Shown piece after piece: positions 9,572-18,266 of a stretch of DNA of 64,000 nt (the stretch's first letter is position 1; each line of letters opens with the position of its first letter). A program made the position numbers and the translations under genes. The notes beneath the pieces are model-generated. The model was not told where the DNA came from, made no database searches, and saw nothing but the letters and a program-made list of their open reading frames with translations. Origin of the DNA: Desulfonatronum thioautotrophicum (lineage in GTDB: Bacteria; Desulfobacterota; Desulfovibrionia; Desulfovibrionales; Desulfonatronaceae); NCBI RefSeq assembly GCF_000934745.1, contig NZ_JYNO01000001.1, positions 1 through 64,000 of the forward strand. Direction: 5' to 3'.

Positions 9572-10140
9572 TGGACAAGGCCGCCCTGCGCCGCGGGCTG
9601 CGCTCCCGGCGTGCCGTGTCGGTCACGGCCCCTGCGGTCCACCAGCTGATTCACCGACAGGTTCGCGCATTGCCTGAGTGGAGTGGGCTGCAAACCGTGC
9701 TGGTATATCTGCCGCTGCCGGGCGAAGTGGATACATGGCCGCTGATTCAGGAACTCTGGGGCCGGGGTGCCTGCACCCTGGCCCCGTGTTGCTGCCCGGA
9801 GCACTGCGGCGAGATGGATATTCTGGAATTTCAGTCCAAAGAACAGTTGCATCCCGGACGATACGATATCCTGGAGCCGGACCGACGCATCTGCGGACAC
9901 CGCCCTCCCGGGGAAGCCGAAGCCGTGCTGGTTCCGGCCCTGGCCTTTGACCGCCAGGGCTACCGATTGGGCTTTGGCGGCGGATACTACGACCGCCTGC
10001 TCTCCCGGCTGGACCCGGCCGTGTTGACCGTGGGCCTTATTCCGCACGAGAACCTGCTGGACCACCTGCCTTGGGAAGCCCATGATGTTCCGGTGCGCGT
10101 CGTCTGCACGGAGCGGGAAACCCTGCACTTCCCCAAATGA
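9571..10140 (+). CDS. 5-formyltetrahydrofolate cyclo-ligase
   Basis: A 189-residue member of the MTHFS family, which converts 5-formyl-THF plus ATP to 5,10-methenyl-THF in the cytoplasm. The family signature PALAFDRQGYRLGFGGGYYDRLL is present in pieces (LGFGGGYYDR is the ATP/folate site). An N-terminal basic segment (LRRGLRSRRAV) is typical. It overlaps ahcY by one base and the next gene by four, so the three are translationally coupled. With AhcY it fits one-carbon/methyl-cycle housekeeping. Length is normal for the family. Confidence 0.93.
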   Translation: MDKAALRRGLRSRRAVSVTAPAVHQLIHRQVRALPEWSGLQTVLVYLPLPGEVDTWPLIQELWGRGACTLAPCCCPEHCGEMDILEFQSKEQLHPGRYDILEPDRRICGHRPPGEAEAVLVPALAFDRQGYRLGFGGGYYDRLLSRLDPAVLTVGLIPHENLLDHLPWEAHDVPVRVVCTERETLHFPK

Positions 10141-10883
10141 CCGTCATCCCCTTTGCCTTTCCCGGCCTGCCCGGCGTTCAGGCGGCCTTCACCACCCGCC
10201 TGGGCGGCGTAGGCCAACCGCCCCACGAACAAGCCAACCTGTCCTGGGAGGTGGGAGACGAGAACGCCCGGGTCCTGGCCAACCGCCAGATCCTGCAGCG
10301 GCGGCTCGGCTTTACGCACTGGTTCGAAACCAGACAGGTCCATGGGGTGGAGATGGTCATTGACCCAGGCCCGAACGACATTGGCGACGTCTCCCTGCGC
10401 CCGGCCCTGGAGGCCGACGGCTCGGCCACGACCCGCCCCGGGCTGGCCCTGGTGATAAAGACCGCGGACTGCCAGCCCGTTCTCCTGGCCCATCGCAACG
10501 GCCGGCATGTGGCCGCCCTGCACTGCGGCTGGCGCGGCAATCGGAACAATTTTCTTCAGAAAGGCGTTGCCACCTTCTGCGCGGCCTACGACCTTCGGCC
10601 CGAGGAACTCCTGGCCGTACGCGGCCCCAGCCTGGGCCCGGGCGCGGCGGAGTTCATCCATTTCGAAAGGGAATGGGGGGCCGAATTCAGCGCGTTCTTT
10701 GATCGCGTCGCCAGGACCATGGACCTCTGGCGGCTGACGCGGGCCCAGCTCCTGGCTTCCGGCCTGCGCCCGGAGCACATCTTCTCCCTGGATCTCTGCA
10801 CCGCCTCCCTGTCTGAATGCTTCTTCTCCTACCGCTCCGCGAAACACACCGGCCGCCAGGCCGGACTGATCTGGATCACCTGA
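10137..10883 (+). CDS. pgeF: peptidoglycan editing factor / polyphenol oxidase family protein PgeF (YfiH)
   Basis: A 248-residue protein of the YfiH/DUF152 family, once called multicopper polyphenol oxidase and in enterobacteria shown to remove wrong amino acids from peptidoglycan precursors. Family markers are ETRQVHGVEM, KTADCQPVLL and LHCGWRGN, which supply the His-Cys-His metal/active site; the usual AVHAGWRG is LHCGWRGN here. The C-terminus SYRSAKHTGRQAGLIWI also fits. It starts inside the stop of the cyclo-ligase gene (ATGA). The enzymatic role in this organism is inferred from the family only. Confidence 0.9.
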   Translation: MTVIPFAFPGLPGVQAAFTTRLGGVGQPPHEQANLSWEVGDENARVLANRQILQRRLGFTHWFETRQVHGVEMVIDPGPNDIGDVSLRPALEADGSATTRPGLALVIKTADCQPVLLAHRNGRHVAALHCGWRGNRNNFLQKGVATFCAAYDLRPEELLAVRGPSLGPGAAEFIHFEREWGAEFSAFFDRVARTMDLWRLTRAQLLASGLRPEHIFSLDLCTASLSECFFSYRSAKHTGRQAGLIWIT

Positions 10884-10983
10884 TCCAGCCTCACATTAGT
10901 GACTTATTCCTGCGACCCTGTCATAAAAAGCAAGAAATTGGTATCAGTTATTGGTTATTTGTTAATTGGTTTTCCTGATAACA

Positions 10984-11018
10984 AATAACTGATAACTGAT
11001 AACTGATAACTGATAACT
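10984..11018. repeat. heptanucleotide tandem repeat (GATAACT)
   Basis: Four exact GATAACT units at 10991-11018 follow one AATAACT unit. A complementary AT-rich arm at 10943-10970 (ATCAGTTATTGGTTATTTG) can fold onto it. It sits between the convergent pgeF and MFS genes, where it may also serve as a terminator. Confidence 0.8.
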
Positions 11019-11049
11019 GGGTTGCGGACATGGCCTGCTTTAGGTGTGT

Positions 11050-12309
11050 TTAGGTGTGTTGCAGGTAGCCGCGGACCAGAACGAGGACAACCACCCCGGT
11101 CACGGCGGAAACCGCGGCAACAGCCCCAAATCCGAAGACAACATAGAGCCAGCCGGCCATGGCGCTGCCCACGGCGTAACCGATATTCTCGAAGGTTGCG
11201 GAAAGGCTCAGATAGCGACCCAGCTCCCCGGCAGGAACCAGTTCGGTCTGCAGCGCGCGAAATGCACTGCCCCGGGCCGCGGCGCAGCCCATGAGCAGCG
11301 CGAAAAGCAGGTAGGCGCCGGCAGGCCAGAAAACCAAAAGCGGGGCAAGAAGCATGAACAGCCCCACGCCCAGCGAACCGGCGACAATCAGGCCGTGACG
11401 GCCGATGCGATCCGAAAGGCGGCCCAAGAGCACGCTGCTGATGACTACGGCCACGCCGCCCACGGAAAAGACCCAGGCCACCTGCTGGCTGGTCAACAAC
11501 AACGATCGCTCCATCCACAATGGGAAAAAGGGAATGAACAATCCCATGCCCCCGAAAAGACACACCCCCACCCCGCAACCGGCCAACAGTTTCGGGGTGG
11601 TCAGGTGCCGACGTCCATCCGCGAGCATCTCCGACACCGTGACCGATGGCCGTGACGGCAGGGACGGCATCCAGCGCCACACCAGCCAGGTCGCCCCGGC
11701 CATCAGCAGGCCCAGCAAGACAAAGGGCAACCTGTCGTCCATGGTTCCGGACAGGAAAACGCCGACTGGAACACCGACAATCTGCCCTGCGGCAAAGCCG
11801 CTGATGATCCAGCCCGTGGCCCAGCCGCGATGAGAAGGCGGAATGTAGTCGCCCACGGCGGCCAGGGTCCCGGTGGTCAGGGCTCCACCTATTGCCCCAG
11901 CCAGAACCCGCATCAGGAGCATGGCTGAGTAGGATTGTGCCCACCAATGCGCGAAGAGCGCCAGGGCCATCAAACCGCTGGCCAGCATCAGCAGCCGACG
12001 ACGCCCCAAGCGATCCGAAATCGGTCCCCAGGCCAGGGTACATACCCCCATGGCAATTGCGTAACCGGAAATCAGCCACCCCAGATGGACCTCCGGAACG
12101 TCCAGGCGGTGACTTATTTGCGACAACAGTGGAGCCACGAGCATGAACTGGCTCCACGTGGCGAAAAGCACCAGCCACAGGACGATCAGAATCCTGCGGG
12201 AGGAAGTGGGATCGAATGTGGCTGCAGGGGTGGGCTGCCCGGCAGGCGGAGTCTGGGCCGGGCGGGAAACTGCGGAGAGCGGGACAGGGGCGTCGCTGGG
12301 GGACGGCAT
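11050..12309 (-). CDS. MFS transporter
   Basis: A 419-residue major facilitator protein. After a roughly 35-residue Pro/Ala-rich cytoplasmic tail, about twelve hydrophobic segments can be followed, beginning ILIVLWLVLFATWSQFMLVAPLL. The loop 2-3 signature GPISDRLGRRRLL is intact and is echoed by GRLSDRIGRHGLI in the second half. The pattern matches drug/metabolite efflux permeases of the MFS_1 family; the substrate is not predictable. It is transcribed opposite to pgeF and alone on this strand. The C-terminus ends at a pair of TTTAGGTGTG repeats. Confidence 0.9.
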   Translation of the reverse strand: MPSPSDAPVPLSAVSRPAQTPPAGQPTPAATFDPTSSRRILIVLWLVLFATWSQFMLVAPLLSQISHRLDVPEVHLGWLISGYAIAMGVCTLAWGPISDRLGRRRLLMLASGLMALALFAHWWAQSYSAMLLMRVLAGAIGGALTTGTLAAVGDYIPPSHRGWATGWIISGFAAGQIVGVPVGVFLSGTMDDRLPFVLLGLLMAGATWLVWRWMPSLPSRPSVTVSEMLADGRRHLTTPKLLAGCGVGVCLFGGMGLFIPFFPLWMERSLLLTSQQVAWVFSVGGVAVVISSVLLGRLSDRIGRHGLIVAGSLGVGLFMLLAPLLVFWPAGAYLLFALLMGCAAARGSAFRALQTELVPAGELGRYLSLSATFENIGYAVGSAMAGWLYVVFGFGAVAAVSAVTGVVVLVLVRGYLQHT

Positions 12310-12408
12310 GGATGCGGCCTGGGGCCTCCGGAATGCGGTGTTTACTCAAAACGCCCTGTTGCGGACGTTCATGGCATGGCCCTCAAGAAAGGCTATGGAG
12401 CCAAAACA

Positions 12409-12897
12409 CTATACCGGCGCTCCTGCAGGTTCGGCACAACAGCGCAACAGCTTGACGCCATCCTCGAAAAGCACCTCGATCATATTCGGCTTGATGAACC
12501 GCTGCACGTAGCCCTGACCGAACGTGGCATGGCTGATAACCTCACCTTCCTGAAAAGCGTCGGCCATGGCATAGGACCGGATTTCCGCCGGAGACGTGGC
12601 GTTGATCTTGCTTTCCCAGAGGGCCAGAACTTCCGCGGACGGCTTCTTTGGAGCAACTGTTTTTTTCGCCGCAGCGGTCTTTTTGGGTTTTTCGGCTGCG
12701 GTACGGGGCTGAGCCGAAGCCTTGGGCGCAGCGGCCTCCTTGGGTGGCCGATGGGCATGTTTCCCGCCGCAGACCTTGCATTGCACCTTGCCGATCTGTC
12801 CGTCGAGCATGACCACCACATGATGATCCGTAACGGTCTTGCATTTGCGACAGGCCGATTCAACCGAACTGCCGGCCTGGATGGGTTCCGTGTTCAT
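12409..12897 (-). CDS. zinc-ribbon protein with C-terminal Tudor-like segment, unknown function
   Basis: A 162-residue protein with three visible parts. The N-terminus has two CxxC knuckles (CRKCKTVTDHH and CKVCGGKH), a probable zinc ribbon. A Lys/Ala/Pro-rich linker spans roughly 52-85, of the nucleic-acid-binding low-complexity type. The C-terminal 50 residues contain GEVISHATFGQGYVQRF and IEVLFEDGVKLL, resembling the small Tudor-like barrel at the end of UvrD/PcrA helicases that contacts RNA polymerase. A role on nucleic acid or RNA polymerase is inference. The ATG follows AAAGGATC. It is a single gene upstream of the MFS gene on the same strand. Confidence 0.7.
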   Translation of the reverse strand: MNTEPIQAGSSVESACRKCKTVTDHHVVVMLDGQIGKVQCKVCGGKHAHRPPKEAAAPKASAQPRTAAEKPKKTAAAKKTVAPKKPSAEVLALWESKINATSPAEIRSYAMADAFQEGEVISHATFGQGYVQRFIKPNMIEVLFEDGVKLLRCCAEPAGAPV

Positions 12898-12961
12898 ACT
12901 GATCCTTTTTCAGATTGCCTCGCCATCGATCTGCAGGGGGGAGGCACCCCATGTCTCGGGT

Positions 12962-12995
12962 AAAAAAAGCCACAAGGAGCGCTTCTCCTCGTGGC
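12962..12995 (-). terminator. rho-independent terminator downstream of the TRAP operon
   Basis: GCCACAAGGAG (12969-12979) pairs with CTCCTCGTGGC (12985-12995) with one mismatch. On the minus strand it is followed by seven Ts. It lies about 180 bp past the dctM stop. Confidence 0.75.
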
Positions 12996-13173
12996 GTGCC
13001 AAACTGAAATATCTATCCGTTTCCAGCCCGAGTGGCAATGGCCGCAAAAATTTTCCGCGTAAGCCGTCATGCTCTTGATAGGGTATGCTGACAGCCGCGC
13101 CCCCCCACCAGGCTTGGCGGCACAAGGGGATCATCACGGGCAGGGCATGAATGCCAGGGGAAAAACAGTCCAC

Positions 13174-14508
13174 TCAACGCAGCATCTTGTTCGGCAGGTA
13201 GAAAACCAGTTCCGGAAAGACCGTGATGAGCACGACCATGAACACCGTGATCAGAAAAAAGGGAAAGGTCGCCTTGAAAATCGTGGCCACGTCTTCCCGG
13301 GAAATGTACTGGATGACGAAAATGGAAAAGCCCACCGGAGGAGTGATCTGGGACAGTTCGACCATGATTACCACGTAAATGCCGAACCACAGCGGGTCGA
13401 ACCCGGCCAGAACCACGATGGGCAGGACAATGGGCAGGGTCATGACCACGATGGAGATGCCGTCCAGGATCATGCCGAGAAGGAGGTACATCAGGCCGAG
13501 GATGAACAGCAGCATATAGGGCGAAAGTTCCAGGGCGGTGATGTACTGGGAAACGCTCCGGGTGATGCCTACAAATCCGACCATCTGGGACATGAACGCC
13601 GCGCCGGCGATGATGAAGCAGATCATGGCCGTGGTCTTGACCGTGGACAGCAATGCCTCACCCAAGGCCGCCCGGGTCAGACTTCCGGAGATGAGTGCCA
13701 GCCCCAGAGCACCCAAAACACCCATTGCCGCAGCCTCGGTGGGGGTGGTCAATCCGGTATAAATGCCTCCCAGAACCAGCACGATCAGCAGTACAACGGG
13801 CAGGAGATCCTTCAGGGCGACCAGGCGCTGACGCATGGTGTAGCGCTCGTCGGACGCGGGCACGGCGTCGGGCCGGAGCAGACAGGCCACGGCGATATAC
13901 AGGGAATACATCCCGGCCAGAACCAGACCGGGCAGGATACCGGCCATGAACAGACGTCCGATGGAGGTGTCCGAGAGCACCCCGTAGATGATCATGATCA
14001 GGCTGGGCGGGATCAGGAAGCCCAGGGTTCCGGCCCCGGCCAGGGAGCCGATGGCCAGTCGCTTGTCGTAGCCGCGTCGGTGCAGTTCCTTGAGGGTGAT
14101 CTTGCCTACCGTGGCCGTGGTGGCCGCGCTGGAGCCGGATACGGCCGCAAACAGGGAGCAGGCTGCCACGTTGATATGGTACAACCGTCCCGGCACGTTG
14201 CTCAGCCAGGGGGTCAGGGCGTTCATCAGTCGGGTGGAGATGGCCGTGCGATAGAGCAGCTCGCCCATGAGGATGAACAGGGGCAGGGCCGCCAGGGCCC
14301 AGGAATTCAGGGAGTTCCAGATGGAGTTGGCCAGAATCTGGGCAATGCGGTCCCAGATGGAAATGGTCGGAGGCAGGGTCACGTCATAGAGCAGCAGCCC
14401 GGCAAAGCCCGTGGCGAACAGGGCGAAGCCGATCCACATGCTGGACAGGAGCAGAGCGAACATGATCCCCAGCAGGACCAGGGCCAGGATCAACGGGTCG
14501 CTGATCAT
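13174..14508 (-). CDS. dctM: TRAP transporter large membrane subunit DctM
   Basis: A 444-residue integral membrane protein of the DctM family, the channel-forming subunit of a tripartite ATP-independent periplasmic transporter driven by a cation gradient. Many hydrophobic helices are visible, along with the family signatures GSSAATTATVGKITL, GTLGFLIPPSLIMIIYGVL and PTEAAAMGVLGALGLAL. It overlaps dctQ by 4 bp (ATGA), so the two subunits are translationally coupled. The cargo is probably a small organic acid or amide; the neighbouring hydantoinase genes point to a cyclic amide or its product, which is inference. Confidence 0.95.
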   Translation of the reverse strand: MISDPLILALVLLGIMFALLLSSMWIGFALFATGFAGLLLYDVTLPPTISIWDRIAQILANSIWNSLNSWALAALPLFILMGELLYRTAISTRLMNALTPWLSNVPGRLYHINVAACSLFAAVSGSSAATTATVGKITLKELHRRGYDKRLAIGSLAGAGTLGFLIPPSLIMIIYGVLSDTSIGRLFMAGILPGLVLAGMYSLYIAVACLLRPDAVPASDERYTMRQRLVALKDLLPVVLLIVLVLGGIYTGLTTPTEAAAMGVLGALGLALISGSLTRAALGEALLSTVKTTAMICFIIAGAAFMSQMVGFVGITRSVSQYITALELSPYMLLFILGLMYLLLGMILDGISIVVMTLPIVLPIVVLAGFDPLWFGIYVVIMVELSQITPPVGFSIFVIQYISREDVATIFKATFPFFLITVFMVVLITVFPELVFYLPNKMLR

Positions 14509-14987
14509 GACCGTACCCTCCGGATGATGAAGGCCAGCAGCTGGATGAGCAACAGGGCCAACCCGATGGGAATGACCAGTTGGGGAATCCAGAACGGGGT
14601 CTGGGCGACGGTGTCCGCGCGCATGTCCAGGCGATGGGAACCCATGACCATGCGCAGAGAGGCCCGCAGGGCGAAGATGGTCATGGCCGCGCAGCCCAGG
14701 GCGATAAGCACGTCAAGGATGCGGCCAGCCGGCTCCGAAAGGCGCATCCGCACCAGCTTGATCCGGATATGTCCGTCCTCGCGCAAGGTGAACCCCAGGC
14801 CGAAGAGCACAATGGCCACGAGAAAATAGCCGGAGAAGTCGCTGACAACCATCGTGGACTTGCCCAGCAGGGACCGGCTCAAAATCTCCCCGCTCATCAA
14901 CAGGACGATCAAAAGCACGAACCCCGCCGCGACCCACCCGGCGACGCGACTCAAGAAATCAAGAAAACGCAATAAACGGTCGATCAT
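14505..14987 (-). CDS. dctQ: TRAP transporter small membrane subunit DctQ
   Basis: A 160-residue protein with four hydrophobic helices and the DctQ-type segments VLLIVLLMSGEILSRSLLGKS and GYFLVAIVLFGLGFTLREDGHI. DctQ pairs with DctM in the membrane. It sits between dctP (73 bp upstream) and dctM (4-bp overlap). The order P-Q-M is the common one. Confidence 0.93.
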   Translation of the reverse strand: MIDRLLRFLDFLSRVAGWVAAGFVLLIVLLMSGEILSRSLLGKSTMVVSDFSGYFLVAIVLFGLGFTLREDGHIRIKLVRMRLSEPAGRILDVLIALGCAAMTIFALRASLRMVMGSHRLDMRADTVAQTPFWIPQLVIPIGLALLLIQLLAFIIRRVRS

Positions 14988-15060
14988 GGTGACACGTAAA
15001 ACTTACGCTCCACAACTTCCATATTAAAATGGGGCGGCCCACACCGCCCCCAAAACAACG

Positions 15061-16047
15061 CTACCTCCCGATAGCCAACAAAGCCGCCAACGATTCCTCT
15101 CCGGCCTGGGCCTTGAACTCTTCGAGGATTTCCATGGCGAAGCCGCGCAAGGCGTCTTCGATTTCCGGGGTCATTTCGGCGATAATGATGCCGTTGGCCT
15201 CCAGGGTCTGAAGCGAGTCCTCGTTGCCGGCCTCAGAGGCGGCCCATTGTTCGGCTTCGGTCTCCGCGGCCGCGGCGAGCATGGCCTGCTGCTGGTCCGG
15301 GTTGAGCGCGTTCCAGTAGTCCAGGTTGATGGTGACCATGTTCAAGGGATAGGCAAAGTTGATCTTGGTCATGTGGTCCAGGACTTCCCAGAAGGCCCCG
15401 TCCTTGCCCGAGACGGCGGAGGTGAGGACCGAGTCGATCAGCCCCGTGGACAAGGCGGAATACACCTCACCCCAGGGCAGGGACATGGGATTGCCGCCGG
15501 CTTTCTCCAGAAACAAGGCGCCGTTACGGTCAAAGGTGCGGGTTTTCAGCCCGGCCATGTCCGCCGGTACGATCAGCGGCCTCTTGGTGAACAGCCCCGA
15601 GGGCGGCCAGGGAGCGGCATAGAGCAGCTTCTGGTTCCACCTGGCACAGGCACTCTCGTAATGGGGCCTGGCAGCTTCATAAAAAGCCCTGGCCTCGGCA
15701 TAGGAACCCACGATCATCGGGTAGGTGGACAATCCAAAAATTTCCTCACTGCCCGCAACCACGCCCATCAGGATGTCGGACATGGGCAGGGTGCCGTCCA
15801 TGATCGCCCTGAGCAGTTCCGGCCCTCTGAATCCCAGGCTGCCTCCGGCGTGCACGGTGATGTCCACCGAACCGCCCGTGGCTTCACGGACCTTGTCGGC
15901 AAAGTTCACCGCTCCCTGGGAGTGGAAGTTGGAAGCCGGATAGATGGCATTCAAGTCCATGCGCATGGTCTGGGCCCCGACCCAGGAGCCGCAAGCCAAG
16001 ATTGAGAAGCACAACAGGGCGGCGAGTAGAACAAAATGTTTTCGCAT
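15061..16047 (-). CDS. dctP: TRAP transporter substrate-binding protein DctP
   Basis: A 328-residue periplasmic binding protein. It has a Sec signal peptide (basic MRKHF, hydrophobic core, cleavage probably after GAQ near residue 26). The DctP fold is recognisable from GPELLRAIMDGTLPMSDI, LKTRTFDRNG (ligand-carboxylate Arg region) and WGEVYSALSTGLIDSVLTS. It captures the solute and hands it to DctQM. The ATG follows AGGAGG. It is divergent from the hydantoinase gene hyuA across 134 bp, so the two units may share control, and transported solute and hydrolase substrate may be related. Confidence 0.93.
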   Translation of the reverse strand: MRKHFVLLAALLCFSILACGSWVGAQTMRMDLNAIYPASNFHSQGAVNFADKVREATGGSVDITVHAGGSLGFRGPELLRAIMDGTLPMSDILMGVVAGSEEIFGLSTYPMIVGSYAEARAFYEAARPHYESACARWNQKLLYAAPWPPSGLFTKRPLIVPADMAGLKTRTFDRNGALFLEKAGGNPMSLPWGEVYSALSTGLIDSVLTSAVSGKDGAFWEVLDHMTKINFAYPLNMVTINLDYWNALNPDQQQAMLAAAAETEAEQWAASEAGNEDSLQTLEANGIIIAEMTPEIEDALRGFAMEILEEFKAQAGEESLAALLAIGR

Positions 16048-16181
16048 TTTTGTGAATCCTCCTGTAACGGTTAGGGGAAAGCTGGATACTTTGCGACAAC
16101 TCTGTTACACGGTCATGAAAAAATCGGCAAGGCTGTTCATCGTCGCCACGCAACCTTATCACCCCTTCTCATCTCTATCCC

Positions 16182-18266
16182 ATGACCCCACACGCATGCT
16201 CGCTCTCATCACCCCGCACTCACTCCTGTATCATCGGCGTGGACACCGGCGGAACCTTCACGGACTTGATCTACCAGGACGGCGACGGCTGGCAGGTGTT
16301 CAAGCTGCTATCCACCCCGGACAACCCCGCCCGGGCCGTGTTGGACGGATTGCGGGTATTGGCCGGACGGGGGGCGTTGCAGGTGGTCCACGGCTCCACC
16401 GTGGCCACCAACGCCATTCTGGAGCGCAAGGGGGTACGCACGGCCCTGGTCACCAACGCCGGGTTCGAGGACGTGATGGCCATCGGCCGCCAGAATCGTT
16501 CCCGCTTGTACGACCTGGCCTACGTCAAGGAAGCCCCCCTGGTGCTCCGGGAACATTGTTTCGGCGTTCCCGGACGAATGGTCCAGAGCGGGGAGGAGCG
16601 CACTCCCCTGGACGAAGACCGGGCCGCGCAAGTGGTCCGGGCAATCCTCTCCGCGGGAGTCGAATCCGTGGCGGTCTGCTTTTTGTTCGGCTTCGCCAAC
16701 CCGGCCCACGAGCAACGCATGGCCGAGCTGCTGGCCGAACTGGGCGGCGAGGCCGGGCCGCCGGTCTCTCTGTCCCACGAAATCCTGGCCGAATTTCGGG
16801 AGTTCGAGCGGATGTCCACCACGGTGATCAACGCCTACGTCTCCCCGAAGATGCACAGGTATCTGTCCTTTTTGCGGGACCACCTCCAGGCTCCGGAAAC
16901 CGAGGGCGGACATCCGGAAAGCACCTTGCGGATCATGCAGTCCAACGGCGGGTCCATTTCCGCGGCCACGGCCATGCGCGAGTCCGTGCGCACCATCCTT
17001 TCCGGCCCGGCCGGCGGAGTGGTCGGGGCGTTAACCATGGGCCGGCTGTCCGGTTTCGACCGACTGATCACCTTTGACATGGGTGGTACATCCACGGACG
17101 TGGCCCTGCTGGACGGGGACCTCTCCCTGACCACGGACGCGGCCATCTCCGGCTACCCGGTGCGCACCCCGATGCTGGACATCCACACCGTGGGCGCGGG
17201 AGGAGGGTCCATTGCCGACCAGGACGCCGGGGGCGCCCTGATCGTGGGCCCGGAATCCGCCGGAGCCGCCCCGGGACCAATCTGTTATGGCCTCGGCGAA
17301 CGGATCACGGTCACGGATGCGAACCTCTTTTTGGGACGGTTGCTTCCGGATCACTTTCTGGGCGGCAACATGATCCTGGACGTGACGCGAATCCAGCAGC
17401 CGTTCAAGGCCATGGCCGCGCAGATGGGACTCGCCCCCCGGGAGCTGGCCGAAGGCATCCTGGCCGTGGCCAACACCAACATGGAGCGGGCCATCCGGGT
17501 CATTTCCGTGGAGCGCGGATTCGATCCCCGGGAGTTCACCCTGTTCTCCTTCGGCGGGGCCGGCGGACTGCATGCCGCGTATCTGGCCAGGCTGCTGAAC
17601 ATGACCCGGGTGCTAATCCCCAGGAATCCAGGCATTCTCTCGGCCGTGGGCATGGTCATGGCCGACGTGATCAAGGACTATTCCCAGACCGTGATGCGCG
17701 AAATCCCGGCCGGCCGGCCGGGGGGGCTGCGGGAAAATCTTGCGGCTGACCTCCTGCATCAGTTCGCCCCCCTGGAACAGCGGGCCGGGGAAGAAATGAT
17801 CGCGGAGGGTGTTTCCGAGGACCATGTCCGCCTGGAACGCTTCCTGGACATGCGCTACCACGGGCAGTCCTTCGAGATCATCACCCCATTCGATCCCGGC
17901 ACCGATCCGGTGGCCGCCTTTCATGCCTTGCACGAAAAGGCCTACGGCTACCGCAACCAGGCAAGATCAGTGGAAATCGTCACCCTGCGCCTGCGTTCCC
18001 GTGGCGTTCCGCAAAAACCGGTTTTCGCCCCCATTGCCCGCGGATCGGCCCAGCCGCCCCCCGAGGCCCAGCTGGACATCCGCCCGGTCATCTTCGAAGG
18101 GCAGCAACATGAAACAAAGATCTGGTCCCGTGATGTCTTGCTGGCCGGCAACCACCTCCCCGGACCGGCATTGGTCGTGGAATACACCTCGACACTGCTG
18201 ATCCCGCCCTTTGCCGCGGCGCATGTGGACGACCAGGGCGCCCTGGTAATGGAAATCGAAGCGTGA
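16182..18266 (+). CDS. hyuA: hydantoinase/oxoprolinase subunit A
   Basis: A 694-residue HyuA-type protein. The N-terminal ATPase loop IGVDTGGTFTDLIYQDG and GSTVATNAILERKG lie within the first 90 residues. The actin-like ATPase core contains SGPAGGVVGA, TFDMGGTSTDVALLDG and TVGAGGGSIA. With HyuB it forms an ATP-dependent cyclic amidase acting on hydantoins, 5-oxoproline or N-methylhydantoin, or an acetone/acetophenone carboxylase-like enzyme; sequence alone does not separate these. No good ribosome-binding site precedes ATG 16182, so the start is uncertain by a few codons. It overlaps hyuB. Confidence 0.92.
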   Translation: MTPHACSLSSPRTHSCIIGVDTGGTFTDLIYQDGDGWQVFKLLSTPDNPARAVLDGLRVLAGRGALQVVHGSTVATNAILERKGVRTALVTNAGFEDVMAIGRQNRSRLYDLAYVKEAPLVLREHCFGVPGRMVQSGEERTPLDEDRAAQVVRAILSAGVESVAVCFLFGFANPAHEQRMAELLAELGGEAGPPVSLSHEILAEFREFERMSTTVINAYVSPKMHRYLSFLRDHLQAPETEGGHPESTLRIMQSNGGSISAATAMRESVRTILSGPAGGVVGALTMGRLSGFDRLITFDMGGTSTDVALLDGDLSLTTDAAISGYPVRTPMLDIHTVGAGGGSIADQDAGGALIVGPESAGAAPGPICYGLGERITVTDANLFLGRLLPDHFLGGNMILDVTRIQQPFKAMAAQMGLAPRELAEGILAVANTNMERAIRVISVERGFDPREFTLFSFGGAGGLHAAYLARLLNMTRVLIPRNPGILSAVGMVMADVIKDYSQTVMREIPAGRPGGLRENLAADLLHQFAPLEQRAGEEMIAEGVSEDHVRLERFLDMRYHGQSFEIITPFDPGTDPVAAFHALHEKAYGYRNQARSVEIVTLRLRSRGVPQKPVFAPIARGSAQPPPEAQLDIRPVIFEGQQHETKIWSRDVLLAGNHLPGPALVVEYTSTLLIPPFAAAHVDDQGALVMEIEA

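Noticed and set aside
12910-13173. 87-codon minus-strand frame after the TRAP operon
   Set aside because: It runs through the TRAP terminator and has no family features.
13069-14829. 586-codon plus-strand frame over dctM and dctQ
   Set aside because: Its His/Gln/Gly-rich composition is the shadow of a membrane-protein gene; the minus strand shows DctM motifs.
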